Shown here one piece after another: positions 25,021 through 35,209 of a DNA stretch of 64,000 bases (positions are counted from its first letter, which is position 1; the number at the start of each line of letters is the position of its first letter). Position numbers and translations under genes: made by a program. The DNA comes from Allodiplogaster sudhausi (taxonomy: Eukaryota; Nematoda; Chromadorea; Rhabditida; Diplogasteridae): assembly GCA_945643635.1 (NCBI GenBank), contig CALZFC010000001.1, positions 3,805,501 through 3,869,500 of the forward strand. Direction: 5' to 3'. The notes beneath the pieces were generated by a model. It had not been told where the DNA came from. It did not search any database and saw only the letters and a program-made list of their open reading frames with translations.

Positions 25021-26159
25021 ATGCCCAGCAGCAGCGACGACCGCGAATTTGAAGTCATCAGGCCAGGCTCGAATTTGGAGGAGCCGATCGATAAGCCATT
25101 CATTTCGAATGTACGACAAGAAGCTCGCTTTAAATCAGAATATGCTTCTTCATTAAAATTATAAACAAAAAATATAAAAAAAATTACTGCTTTTGAAGCA
25201 TTCAAATGGTCGTTAGCAACAAGCAAGCTTTGCATACAGCTCTTTATCATTATTATTATTTTTATTTATATAAAAAAATGTTTAGAAACATGAAATCGCG
25301 GCGAGACTGTCAAAGTGGATTGTCATGATAGAGACCGCCTTCATTCTCACATTCGAATTCGGACTGATGGTGACTTCTTGGCTCACCACGCATGCTTCGC
25401 AACTCTGGAATTCGTGGAATGTGACGCCTCGTAAGAAGACCGCGTCGCGTGACAAGACCGCGTCGCCTGACAAGACCATGTCGCGTGACAATACCGCGAC
25501 GCGTGACAAGATCGCGTCGCGTGACAAGACCGCGAAGCGTGACAAGACGGCAAAGCGTGACAAGACCGCGACGCGTAAATTCCTGCGAGGTGTCTCCGTC
25601 GTGCTCTTCTCCTTGCTTCTTCTCACCGTAGTGGTAATGGCGATTGCCCTCTTTCGATTGGCAGGTACGACTTATTTCAATTGTATTGTTTAATTATTAG
25701 CTTGCTTTATAAATTGCATATTTATTGCACTATTTATTATTCTATATACATTACTTCTTTATTAAACTGTTTACTCATTTAATTAGTTAGTAATCGTTTA
25801 AGTTTATTTTTCAGAAACCGACAAAGTCGTAACCCAGTCGCTGCCACCTCCAGTCAGTCACCAAGGGAGCGTTGTTCCGTCGGCACAGGAGGAAGAGGCA
25901 CTTCGGAAGCTCCGCCCCGAAACGGTTCTCAATTTAGATGCGGCAACACGCAGCGCTATGTTTCTGTCTTTAAAAAAAATTTTAAAAATATGAATTTTTT
26001 TTAATAACAGCAATTTGATCACGACATGAATGTCTTTTCTCGTCAGGAGAAGCCAAAGCTGAAGCGCGTTCCGCTCCAGCCTGACCAGCTTAAGACGGCC
26101 TCCGTCAACGAGTTGCTTCACGTTATCGACGAAATGCGCGAGGAGGTTCGGCGTCTTGC

Positions 26160-26209
<50 letters not shown>

Positions 26210-28177
26210 CCCTTTCTCGTTCATATTCTCTTCACCCATCTCTCTCTTCCTTTCTCCCTCTTTCTCTTTCTACCTCCCCTCTCTCTCTGACTTCTATTCT
26301 CATGATCTCTTCCCCAGCTCCTTTCCTCTCTCCAGCACAACCGCACTATCGAGCGCATGAGAAAGGCACTGGAGCGGTACTTCGACAGTGAGTGCCTCCT
26401 CCACTTCTTTTTCTTCATCGTCGTGTCATTCGCAGCCATCTTCTTCTCGTCGATCCATATTTTTTTTAATTATTGTTAGATTCGCACCATTCTTTTTATA
26501 TTTTCATAAATTTAACGCCATTTTTTGAATTTTTATTTTTACCGCCATTTTGTTTCCAAAAGCATTTTCCAGTTAGTTTACTCACCGTATATCTCAGTGT
26601 ATTCTTCGGCTCTGAACAATTTCGAGAGAGGCTTTGTAATAATTTACAACAAAAAATTGATTGCGATGCCCATTTCTGTGTGTGTGTAATTTCAAAAACG
26701 CTGACCTTATCAGTTATTGAATCTTTTTTTTGTTCAAAGGCATAAATATGAAAATGTAGAAGAATGAACACAATTAACGAGCAACGAATAACTAGAGCTC
26801 ATATAGATGATGGCCCCCAGAGGTCGTTGTGAAAGACAGTCATTAGTTCACTCGACCCAGCTCTCGAGGTGGAGCGAGTATAGAGCCATAGAACGCAAAC
26901 GCGGAGCAAAAAGATTCTGTTGTACCCTGGGGGATGACTTGAACGTAAGACGAAGAAGGAACAGTGGCCAAAATCCAAATTGCGTGTGTTCCTCGCTGAT
27001 CTCGCAAGTCAACTTTATTATCACGAATAAATTCGGCAAGAATTAATGTTTCTATTCTTTTAATGCGATATTTAAAAATGTACACATAACAACTTCATGG
27101 TGAATCTGCTTCAAATTATGGTAGAAATTAGCCAGGCTGACAATGAGCTTGTTATCAACACTGTTTTGTAGGTATGTACATATGTAGCTATGTAATTCCA
27201 CTTGTGAGATTGTAGCAAAGGAATTTAGCAATTGCTAGAAGTACTTACGTGTTAAAGAATCACCGAAAAATTATGTGATATTTAAACTTGCCACGGCCCT
27301 TTGCACTCTCATTCGCGCGTGCTATTTTAATTGTGCGACCTGCGAAATAGTACGCGAGAATGAGAGTGAGGAATCACCGGGCACATGCGGCAATTCAAAC
27401 CTGCATTAAATATTTTTTTTGTCGATCGCCCTCCTTTAAATAGCATCATTGATTACGTCGACTCAGGCTCTACACAATTTCCAGGATACAGACTTTCAAA
27501 ATCGATCGGCTTAATAATTTGAAATTGAATCGTAATAAGGCCGTTTTGAGGCCAGTGGACGTTTTTTTCTGAACCAACGTTGGTGACATCAATGTAGCAG
27601 TGAGGCCCATAAGTCCTTTCCAATATCGCATGGTCGTAGGGGGTGTAGCTGGATGGTAGAGCAGCCGACTCATGAGTAGGTGGTCCCGGGTTCGAACCCT
27701 GGTGCTTCCAGTTTCGATGCTACCTCTTCGTTACATCAATACTTGAATGACTCCTCGTTTGGCCCCAACTCCTTATTATTAGGCGCAATTTAGAGTAGCA
27801 TGCTGCACGAGTTGCGTCATCCAACGAATCGAGCGGTTTCAGCTTCATTGAATTTGCTTCTTGTTTTTATTACGTCAGCTTTCATGACCAATAAAGCAAG
27901 CGCAGGTGCGCACAGGACGCAATGGGAGATGACGGAGAAAATGTGAGACACAGGCTCTCTCTTCTGTCAAAATTGATATTGAATTAGAATTGCTTTAATT
28001 CACGAAAGCATTTCACTGGTTACGAAATATATTTGCTATGTGTTTCCTGCTCATTTTCATTTTCATACGCATCTCTTCCTTTTAATGCTCCCTTTATGTA
28101 CCATTCCAGAGAATTTCGCGCAAATCGTGTACGATATCTCCGCCGACCTTTACTTCACATTCCAACTGAGAAGTTGA
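25021..28177 (+). CDS. two-span membrane protein with SRDKTA-type repeats, unidentified
   Basis: Six exons join in frame to 271 residues: 25021-25110, 25286-25664, 25815-25924, 26047-26145, 26318-26387, 28110-28177. The start is the first ATG after a TTTCTAG site. A hydrophobic span at residues 41-62 (WIVMIETAFILTFEFGLM) is followed by a run of about nine 5-residue units such as TASRDK, TATRDK and TAKRDK (a 15-base DNA repeat). A second span at 133-153 comes next, then a Pro-rich linker and a predicted coiled coil ending in IERMRKALERYF. Both termini probably face the same side. The loop between the spans is strongly charged. The last intron is 1.7 kb and contains a tRNA-like sequence. The final exon is inferred from frame and acceptor only. 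No family was recognised. Confidence 0.6.
25443..25580 (+). repeat. 15-bp coding minisatellite
   Basis: About nine tandem copies of a 15-base unit around CGCGTCGCGTGACAAGAC, all in one reading frame of the two-span membrane protein. The variants keep ACAAGA and change the GCG/ACG part. Confidence 0.85.
26161..26205. repeat. (CT)n microsatellite
   Basis: A long CT run directly after the donor of exon 4 of the two-span membrane protein. CT/GA runs of this kind sit next to splice sites in many introns of the window. Confidence 0.95.
27295..27378. repeat. short inverted repeat
   Basis: CACTCTCATTCGCGCGTGCT is matched 30 bases later by GTACGCGAGAATGAGAGTGA in inverse orientation. A small hairpin with MITE-like form. 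Confidence 0.6.
27639..27710 (+). ncRNA. tRNA-Met-like sequence (probable tRNA pseudogene or SINE head)
   Basis: 72 bases that fold as a tRNA cloverleaf. The 7-bp acceptor stem GGGGGTG/TGCTTCC contains several G-U pairs. TAGCTGGATGG resembles the A box, GGTTCGAACCC is a perfect B box, and CAT sits in the anticodon position. The anticodon stem is imperfect (one mismatch and a 6-base loop, or a shifted stem), so a working tRNA is doubtful. It lies in the last intron of the membrane protein gene, on the same strand. Confidence 0.5.
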
Positions 28178-28975
28178 CAATCCAACTGAGAAATTGACGT
28201 GGCAACATGTTGTGTCAGAACTTATTATAACATATATTGTGCACTGAAACACAAATACAAATTGACCAGGTCATCGAATTAAATAAAGCTGTCCCGCATG
28301 GCGTCATTCGAAATGTTAAAAAAAAATGCAAAAAGCAGTAGAGCGTTGAAAATTATTGCATTGCTTAATAAATATCCACAAATGTAGTTACAAGATTGCG
28401 GGTGAGTTCATTTTTATTGCAAGTTCTTTTCCTAGAAGAATTGTGCGAGGTACTTGTCGACGCATCGTTTGTCTTGGAAGTTGACAAAGAAATGGCGGTG
28501 ATAGAGAAGGTGATATATATTATTTTCAGATTCCGGACCGCCGTAAACTTAAAAATGAAAAAATACATAGACAGACATTATCAAAGTATGCTTACTAGAT
28601 AGTCTAAAGTTATTAAGAAAGCTGCATGAGCACTTCTTAAAAGAGACAAAATTTTTATGACGAATTATAGGTTTTCCAACAAACAAGAAGAAACATCTAG
28701 TAACTGCCATCTTTCCAGGAAAAAGATCGCCAATTCAGAAGATCGAACTTTGGTCGCATTTAAATAGGAAAAAGAAGGAGGAGGGATAAGATGAGAGCGC
28801 CTTGTGATGTCACACATATCTTTACTGCCTCAACTCTCTCCCTCTCAGTTCATGCGATTCTTACCTATTTTATTTCATATCATTCATATATTTTGACCTC
28901 TGCCAGTGTTGTCATGTCTCAATCGATGTAGATAAATAAATAAATAACTAAATAATCAAATAAATAAATAATTAA
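28178..28975. other. intergenic region, homologous to 37.9-38.4 kb
   Basis: From about 28560 on, the sequence matches 37950-38420 (shared CAACAAACAAGAAGAAA-type and GCGCCAATTC-type blocks). It therefore belongs to the duplicated FkbM locus. It ends in AAAT/TAAA simple sequence just 3' of copy A. No gene was seen. Confidence 0.6.
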
Positions 28976-31900
28976 TTAAATACATAATAAGAAAAAGGCA
29001 TAGCTGTGACCTTGTTCAGGCTTGAAGATGGCATATCGTCGATCGGCGAGTGTTTGCTGCACGAAGCGTGCGTAGATCTCCAGGTCGTTCGCGGCCCTGT
29101 GGATCTGACAAGAAGAATCCATCAATAACTTTTTATCTAAAAAGAAGAATCCATCAATAACTTTTCGTCTATAAAGTATGGAGCGATTTTTAAATTATTT
29201 TTCCATGGTGAAGAAAAGTCAAGTGTTTTTCCATTGTTCCAATGCGATGTGTACAATTGAAATGTAGTGCGATTGTTCAACCTCCGTGTCGAACATAGCA
29301 AATTTAATCTACCTCCATTTTGAACATAGCAAGATTGATCTACCTCCATTCTGATCATGACACGATTGATCTACCTCCATGTTGAACATAACTAGATTAA
29401 TCTACCTCCAATTTTAAAAAGCAAGATTGGTCTATTTCCATGTTGAATATTGCAAGCTTGATCTACCTCTATTTCGAACAAGGCAAGATGGATTTACCTC
29501 CATTTTAAACATGGAAAGATTGATTTACCTCCATGTTGAAGATACCAAGATTGATCTACCTCCATGTTGAACATGCAAAGAGTGACGTCGAGACGGTCCA
29601 GCTCGGCTCCCGTCGCGAACATTGGCAGCACGCTGAACTCGCCGGACTCCATGTCGAACCAGACAGTGTCGATGAGTGACTCATTCACGAAGGCGCGCAA
29701 GAAGCGCGGCAGGTCCACGTGTACCACCGTATGCTCTTCGTATTTGTCTCCCTCTCAAAAAATTCAAATTTGAATTCCCGCATTCTATCTGATTGTGAGC
29801 ATGTTTGAAAAAATCCCCAACCGGCTACTTCATTTTTGATAAAACACATGAAAGGAGATCTTAATGTGGATTGATCAAGAGGTCCGCCTCTGTGGATTTT
29901 TTGTGCTGATAGACCATTATTTTTTTAAAGGAAAAAAGGGAGAGGGTACAAAACGAACTTTCGGAGTACAAAACGATCTTTCGTGACAAAACAAACTTCC
30001 GTTCAGCACCATCGACTTGGACGACTCGAGAGAGCCGCTGATGGCAAAAGGAAAGAAGACGCCGAGCTCGTTGAAGAGCTTTTCGTTGACCTAAGTGATG
30101 GAATTTTATTAATTTTTATTTAATCTTTAATTTTGACAGAATTTTTTCTCCTCTGGGCGGGGCCGGGCCGGCTAACACCCTGGGCGCACGGGCCCTTGAA
30201 AATTGAATGAAGTTCATCCCAGTTGAACAATTTCTGTCCCGATTTGTGATGAAATGTGCCCCGTTGTACAGATGTGTTGCGCATACAAATTTTCTCAATC
30301 TTGGATGGATTTTTTTCCTCCAATGCAAACAGTAAAAAAAATTTAGCTTTGGGACCGGGGCCTATTTCAGCCACGACCACGGGGCCCTGAAATAGGCCGG
30401 GATCGGCATCTGGGGCCGGTGCCGGGCCTAATATTTTTGGCCTCCGGTCACCCCTGGTCGGCGCTAGGGAGGCAGAGCCAACTGACATCGGCACTCGGAT
30501 CGGCGCCAAAGAAACGAAGGTTCGGCGCACGCCCCCGAAGTCCGAGCTCGGCTTTGGTGTCGTGGCCAATGCCGAGCGATACCATTACGCCGTCTGCCTG
30601 AAGAGAACGAGAGAGAGAGAGAAAGAGACAGAGAGAGAAAGAGAAAAATATAGAGAGAGAGAGAAAGAGAGAAAGGGATAGAGAAAGAGAGAAAGAGAGA
30701 AAGGGATAGAGAAAGAGAGAAAGAGAGAAAGGGATAGAGAAAGAGAGAAAGAGAGAAAGAGAGAAAGAGAAAAAGAGAGAAAGAGATAGGGAGTGGGAAA
30801 GAAAAGAAAGAAAGAGAGAACTTATCAAGACTCCACGACGACGTCTACTGCAATATACTAGAGCAAAAAGGAAGGCATAAATAAAGTAGACATTTATCTT
30901 TAAAAAGTTTAAACTGGCTCGAGAATCTATACAAATGAGCACTGACGCCCGGATTAATTTTTGTTAATATGTTTAATTTTTCTATTTGTTAAATTATTCT
31001 TTTTAAAGGAAGTATCCTACGAAAAAATAACTTCTTTTATATTCCTATATGATCAAGTAAAGATCGATTAGAGGTGGTCCAGCTTTACGAAAGTCAGTAT
31101 TTAGCCAGAAATTTGCATTTGTTTTTTGGAATACGGTAGAAAACGTATCTGACGATGCACTCGGTTTATGCTAAAATCCAAGCAAGGAGTGCCAACGGGT
31201 GGGAAGAAGAGGCAGTCTCTGCCCGTCTTGCCCACATAGCACCCCATTTTTAACCAAGGGATGAGTGATACAGACGTTAGTGAGACAATGATAGAAGTTG
31301 AGAGAGGTTAGATACACATACGTTTCAAGTTTTAAATCTTGTAGCGGGCACTCAAAAAAGGCTCAACCAGTTGGGAGTTTAGCTCAGTTTAAAACGTAAT
31401 TTTATCAGATACGGTTTTCTTTCGTCGGATACTTCCTTTAAATGCGCACTGACTCGCGGATTCGCAGGCAGTATATGATACTTGTTTTCGTCCGAGTTTC
31501 GAAAACCCTCGATCACGACCTTCTGCATGCCCGGCTGACCGGCGCACTCCTTGACGTCGAGCCAGAACTCGTACCACATCTAAAAATTTATTCTAATTTA
31601 ATTTTTTTTTATTTTCTTTAAAATTATTCTTTTTATACTTAAGTATGGTACATTTAAATTACTAAAATAAATTTTCAAACTTACAGCTGTGACATTGGCG
31701 GCGAGCGCTGTCACATTTCCGGAGACACACGAGTGCCACTCGTTGTAAGCGGCGCGAACTGCAGCGTAGTCCGAATCGCGAGACTGTAATGAGAGAGCAA
31801 TCGAAAGGTCGATAAAAGGTCATCGAAAGGTCGACGAAAGGTCATCAAAAGGTCAATAAAAAGTCAAAGTAAGGTCGACGAAAGGTCAACAACAAGATGT

Positions 31901-32219
31901 TTGTGAAGGCTACTATTCTCACGCCGGGTGATGTCATACAATATGTATAATGTCTTGTTGCATAATATAGTTATAATAATTTTTTTAGGAATACATTTAG
32001 TAATATAATAATATACTTTTATTATAAAATAAAATTTGCATTATTCAAAATAACTAGTAAAGAACTAATTATTAATAAGACCCTAACCCTAAAGTTGACA
32101 TAGGGAGCGATTGCAAATGTGAAGAGAAGATAAGCGAGAAGAAGAAGAGTGACGGCTCCGATCCTTTGCCGAACTTTCGTAGAGGATTTGGTGAAGCGCA
32201 TCGACTTCTTGGTCATCAT
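28976..32219 (-). CDS. FkbM-type methyltransferase domain protein, copy A
   Basis: Seven exons in transcript order: 32219-32088, 31783-31685, 31579-31454, 30597-30487, 30090-29997, 29753-29560, 29104-28976. All phases agree, giving 294 residues. The N-terminus has Lys/Arg then a hydrophobic span at about 21-40 (GAVTLLLLAYLLFTFAIAPY), i.e. a signal anchor. The lumenal part has paired Cys (EWHSC, VKEC). The SAM-binding-type block VSLGIGHD is followed by FFGADP. A VHVDLPRFL block precedes WFDMESGEFSVLPMF, then LDRLDVTLCMFN. This order is that of the large nematode FkbM-domain family (Methyltransf_21/22 type); substrates of that family are not known to me. Nine-base and longer matches to copy B run through all exons. 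Compared with copy B it lacks the second exon (32 residues). The donor GTAGAT at 29559 is embedded in a minisatellite. Confidence 0.85.
29255..29578 (-). repeat. 31-bp minisatellite built from a 5' splice site, copy A
   Basis: About ten 31-base units. On the minus strand each reads ATGTTCAACATGGAG followed by GTAGATCAATCTTGCC, with point changes. The first unit is the real exon end (ATGTTCAACATGGAG) and its intron start (GTAGATC). The rest of the array fills most of that intron. Confidence 0.9.
30130..30440 (-). repeat. dispersed repeat with GGCCC-rich end (copy 2)
   Basis: Inverse-orientation counterpart of the repeat at 5220-5450. Shared blocks include CAGTTGAACAATT, GATGTGTTGCGCATAC and GC-rich GGGGCCGGGCC stretches. 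It lies in an intron of FkbM copy A. Confidence 0.5.
30603..30825. repeat. (GA)n/GAGAAA-rich tract
   Basis: About 220 bases of GAGA/GAGAAA with an internal 26-base periodicity (AGAAAGGGATAGAGAAAGAG). It lies in the intron before the LGIGHD exon. A matching GA tract sits in the same intron of copy B (40540-40650). Confidence 0.9.
31800..31897 (-). repeat. short 11-bp repeat cluster (progenitor-like form of the big satellite)
   Basis: Eight or so 11-base units (AAAGGTCATCG, AAAGGTCGACG, AAAGGTCAATA and similar) between first exon and next exon of copy A. It sits in the same position as the large arrays of copy B. Confidence 0.9.
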
Positions 32220-32348
32220 TATCTTCCTATTTATGCTTTTAATATAAAAAAAATACATTTTAAACACAACTCGAGTATAACTATTACAATGAATTTATAC
32301 ATATATACATATATGTATACATATGTATATATAATATATATAATATAC

Positions 32349-32405
<57 letters not shown>

Positions 32406-33030
32406 AGAAAGCAAGAAAAAAAGTGCAGCAGCTTCGTTGGACTTACGGAAAATTGGAATAAGGGCAATTTGAGCAGTTTCGGCCTCCTATATCTACATCA
32501 TCTGGCATCTTTAGACGTTGACAAATCAAGTTCGTCCATTTCCCTTTTTCGCACTCTCTCCCTCTCTCGCTGTCTCTCGCGCGCTCTCTCTCGTTCTCTC
32601 TCTCTTTCGCTGTGTCGAGACAGAGATCTCTAATTTACGCATTCACTCTTAATCTCGCGGCTAAAATCGCACCCCCCCCCCCCCCTCCCGAATGCCTCCG
32701 CCTGCTCGCTATAGAGTGAACCTTAAAGGACCACTCCGGAGAAGATATTATCCGCCCTTCTCTTCCTCTATTCTACACACAAAGAAGATTGCCTTGAGAA
32801 GTAAAGACAACTGCAAAAGACAATATTGTCCTCCATGCTTTTGACTTCTATTGTCTTGGCGCGAGATTCTCTAGCCCGCTCAAGATAATCTCGCATTAGC
32901 CGGGCTTCTAGGTCTTGCCCCTTCGTCGCATGTTTATTTTCAAAGATCAAATGCAGTTGGAAGCATTAATTTTTAAGCGTTTTCATTATACAAAACGCGT
33001 TATTAGACTCGAGAGCTAGGTGAGACTTGC
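32220..33030. promoter_or_regulatory. 5' flank of FkbM copy A, conserved in copies C and D
   Basis: An (AT)n run (about 32345-32400) is followed upstream by a block shared with 45150-45570 and 49870-50340: GCAGCTTCGTTGGA, CATCTGGCATCT, GACGTTGACAAATCAAGTTC, a CT-rich part, and TCGAGACAG(A/G)GATCTCT. Conservation over three copies suggests promoter function or merely shared descent. Beyond it (32768-32950) is a minus-strand open frame reading LEARLMRDYLERARESRAKT that looks coiled-coil but has no splice context. Confidence 0.45.
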
Positions 33031-33498
33031 TTAGATGGCCGCACATTTGCATTCGCAGTTTCGCGCACAATAGAACAATTATTATGAAATTTTTGCCATA
33101 AATATAAAAGATATTGCTTTAAAAAGCTGACTAACTAGAATTTAAACTATTCACTTTTAGAGTCTCAGGGGCCTCTAGACTTTGGATAAGCGTCGTTGGC
33201 TTATATGGCATTTTGTCAAGTGTTTTCTATCTGAAGTTGTTGAGCTGAAAATTACCTTTCTAATGAACTATCATACGACAGATATCGACGAGGTCTAAGA
33301 TGTTTTCCAGTCATTAAACTGGTGAAAACGAGCGGTTCAGTGCCTGTGCATGCGGCGCGTGCTTCGTAAGGGCGCTGATAGTGCAACTCATTCGATAACC
33401 AGACGAAATGCAGCCAAGGAATTCATTTACGGCTTTATTTAATGATTTAAATACAATTTAAAGGCAAAACAAGGTTTTCTTCAGGCTGGCAAAAACTT

Positions 33499-33893
33499 GT
33501 CCCCGCCGGGCATCGAACCCGGACCTATTTATTTCCATCAGGGATGTCCAAAACCAGGCCCGGGCCGGCCCGGGCCCGGCCCGGTGCCCTGCGGGCCGGG
33601 CCGGGCCGGGCCTGGGGGGCAAGCGGGCCGGGCCGGGCCGGGCCCTATTTTCAAAATCTCCACCCGGGCCTGCCAAATTGGCAACGGCCGGGCCCGGGCC
33701 CGCCAAATTGGCAACGGGCCGGGCAAATTGGCAACGGGCCGGGCAACGGGCCGGGCCGGGCCCCACCTTCAAAATCTCGGCTCGGGCCGGGCCCGGGCGC
33801 GCCAAATTAGCAACGGGCCAGGCTCGGCCCGCTTTGGACATCCCTGATTTCTATTCTCACGACTTCACAATACTCTACCCACGCTACAAGGAC
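33499..33893 (-). ncRNA. tRNA-like sequence (tRNA-derived repeat) interrupted by a MITE
   Basis: On the minus strand, 33893-33847 plus 33538-33499 read as one tRNA-like unit. GTCCTTG pairs with CGGGGAC as a 7-bp acceptor stem. TAGCGTGGGTAGAGT resembles the D arm, and CCGGGTTCGATGCCCGG is a perfect T arm with B box. The MITE at 33539-33846 splits the unit, and the extra copy of ATTTCTAT is its target duplication. The anticodon stem is weak, so a tRNA-derived repeat is more likely than a live tRNA. Confidence 0.6.
33539..33846. mobile_element. hAT-type MITE with GGGCC-rich interior
   Basis: Terminal inverted repeats CAGGGATGTCCAAA and TTTGGACATCCCTG are flanked by an 8-base target duplication, ATTTCCAT on the left and ATTTCTAT on the right (one mismatch). 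CAGGG ends and 8-base duplications are typical of hAT elements. The 280-base interior is almost pure GGGCCGGGCC-like sequence with GCCAAATTGGCAACG spacers. The long ORFs in it are artefacts of composition. Confidence 0.85.
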
Positions 33894-34245
33894 TTCGGAG
33901 ATGCCTTTCTTATGACCGTGCCCGGGCAGACCATGGAAACGCTTTGTAGGGACTGAACCGCGCGTATTTCACCAGTTTAATGACTGGAAAACATCTAAGA
34001 CCTCGTCAATATCTGCCATACTATAGCTCATTAGAAAGATAATTTTCAGCTTTACAACATAAGATAGAAAACCCATGACAAAATGTCATTTAAGCTAATG
34101 ATGCTTCTCCAAAGTCTAGAGGACTCTAAAAGTGAATAATTTTAAATTCTAATTTAGCAACTGTTTAAAACAACGTCTTTTCTATTTATGAAAAAATTTC
34201 ACAAATATTGCTCTATTGTGCGCAAAACTTCAAACGCGAATGTGC

Positions 34246-35159
34246 AGCTGCATCTGACCTGAATTCATATCGCCCATTCTTGCAATCGGCATCCACCTCG
34301 AAGATGCATTCGATGAACGACTTCTCGTAGCCTCCTAAGTGCATGGCCAAGCTTCTCTCTTGAGCTTCTCTTTGGTCATTCTCACCATTATCTTTGTTTC
34401 TCTCTCTCACCCGCTCTCTCTCCCTCCTCTCTCTCTCTCTTTCTCTCCTCTCCCTTTCTCTCTCTCTCTCTCTCTACCATACAATCTACACAATTACAGA
34501 TTAGATAGACAAGCAGTATGGAAATGGAATGAGATAGAAACAGGATAGAGAGAGAGCGATAGAGTGAGAAGAGAGAGAGTGAGAGAGGCATAGAGATGTC
34601 ATCGTGAGAGAGAGCCTATAACACTGAGCAAGCAGTTTCTCTGACTACGTGTTCAGCATGCGAGCTGAGTGTGACCGTGTGGTTAGCGCCTCACCCTCTT
34701 GCGCAGGGGTCGAGGGTTCGATGCCCACTGGTGACTATTGCTTTTGCGTGAAAGATTTCACAATTGGAAAGTCTTTAGATGGCATAATCATGTCGTGACC
34801 CTTAATTCCTTCGCCTGTTTCCTCCGCTCCACTTCTCCTCCAAGTTCCTCTTCCCAGTCTTCCAGCTTCATGTTCAGTAGATATCTGCTCTCTCTGTTTT
34901 GTATTGTCTCCCTATCATGCTTTGTCTCCCTATCATGCTTTGTTCCCTATCATCATTTGTTTCCATATTCAGCTTTGTCTCTCTATCTTGCTTTTTCCTT
35001 TACCTCTTTCCTTTTCAGTCTATTCAACACCGCTCGTCTATCTATTAATCTGGAAGCTTTATCAAATCACTTAAGAATCAAACAAAAAAAAACATGGAAA
35101 CACCATACCACATTTCTCATCATACCAGTCATGGACAGCGAGAGGAGAGAGAGAGAAAA

Positions 35160-35209
<50 letters not shown>

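Larger units (their letters stand above)
33035..34245. mobile_element. foldback element with about 300-bp arms
   Basis: The left arm (about 33035-33345) and right arm (about 33955-34245) are diverged inverse copies. Examples are GACGAGGTCTAAGATGTTTT against AAAACATCTAAGACCTCGTC, and CGCACAATAGA against TCTATTGTGCGC. The 600-base centre holds a tRNA-like sequence that is itself split by a MITE. Confidence 0.85.

Noticed and set aside
32768..32950. Coiled-coil-like 60-residue ORF (LEARLMRDYLERARESRAKT)
   Set aside because: Looks somewhat exonic, but no splice sites or partner exons were found; kept only as a remark.
33458..33956. Pro/Gly/Ala/Arg-rich ORFs on both strands
   Set aside because: They are produced by the GGGCC repeat inside the MITE.
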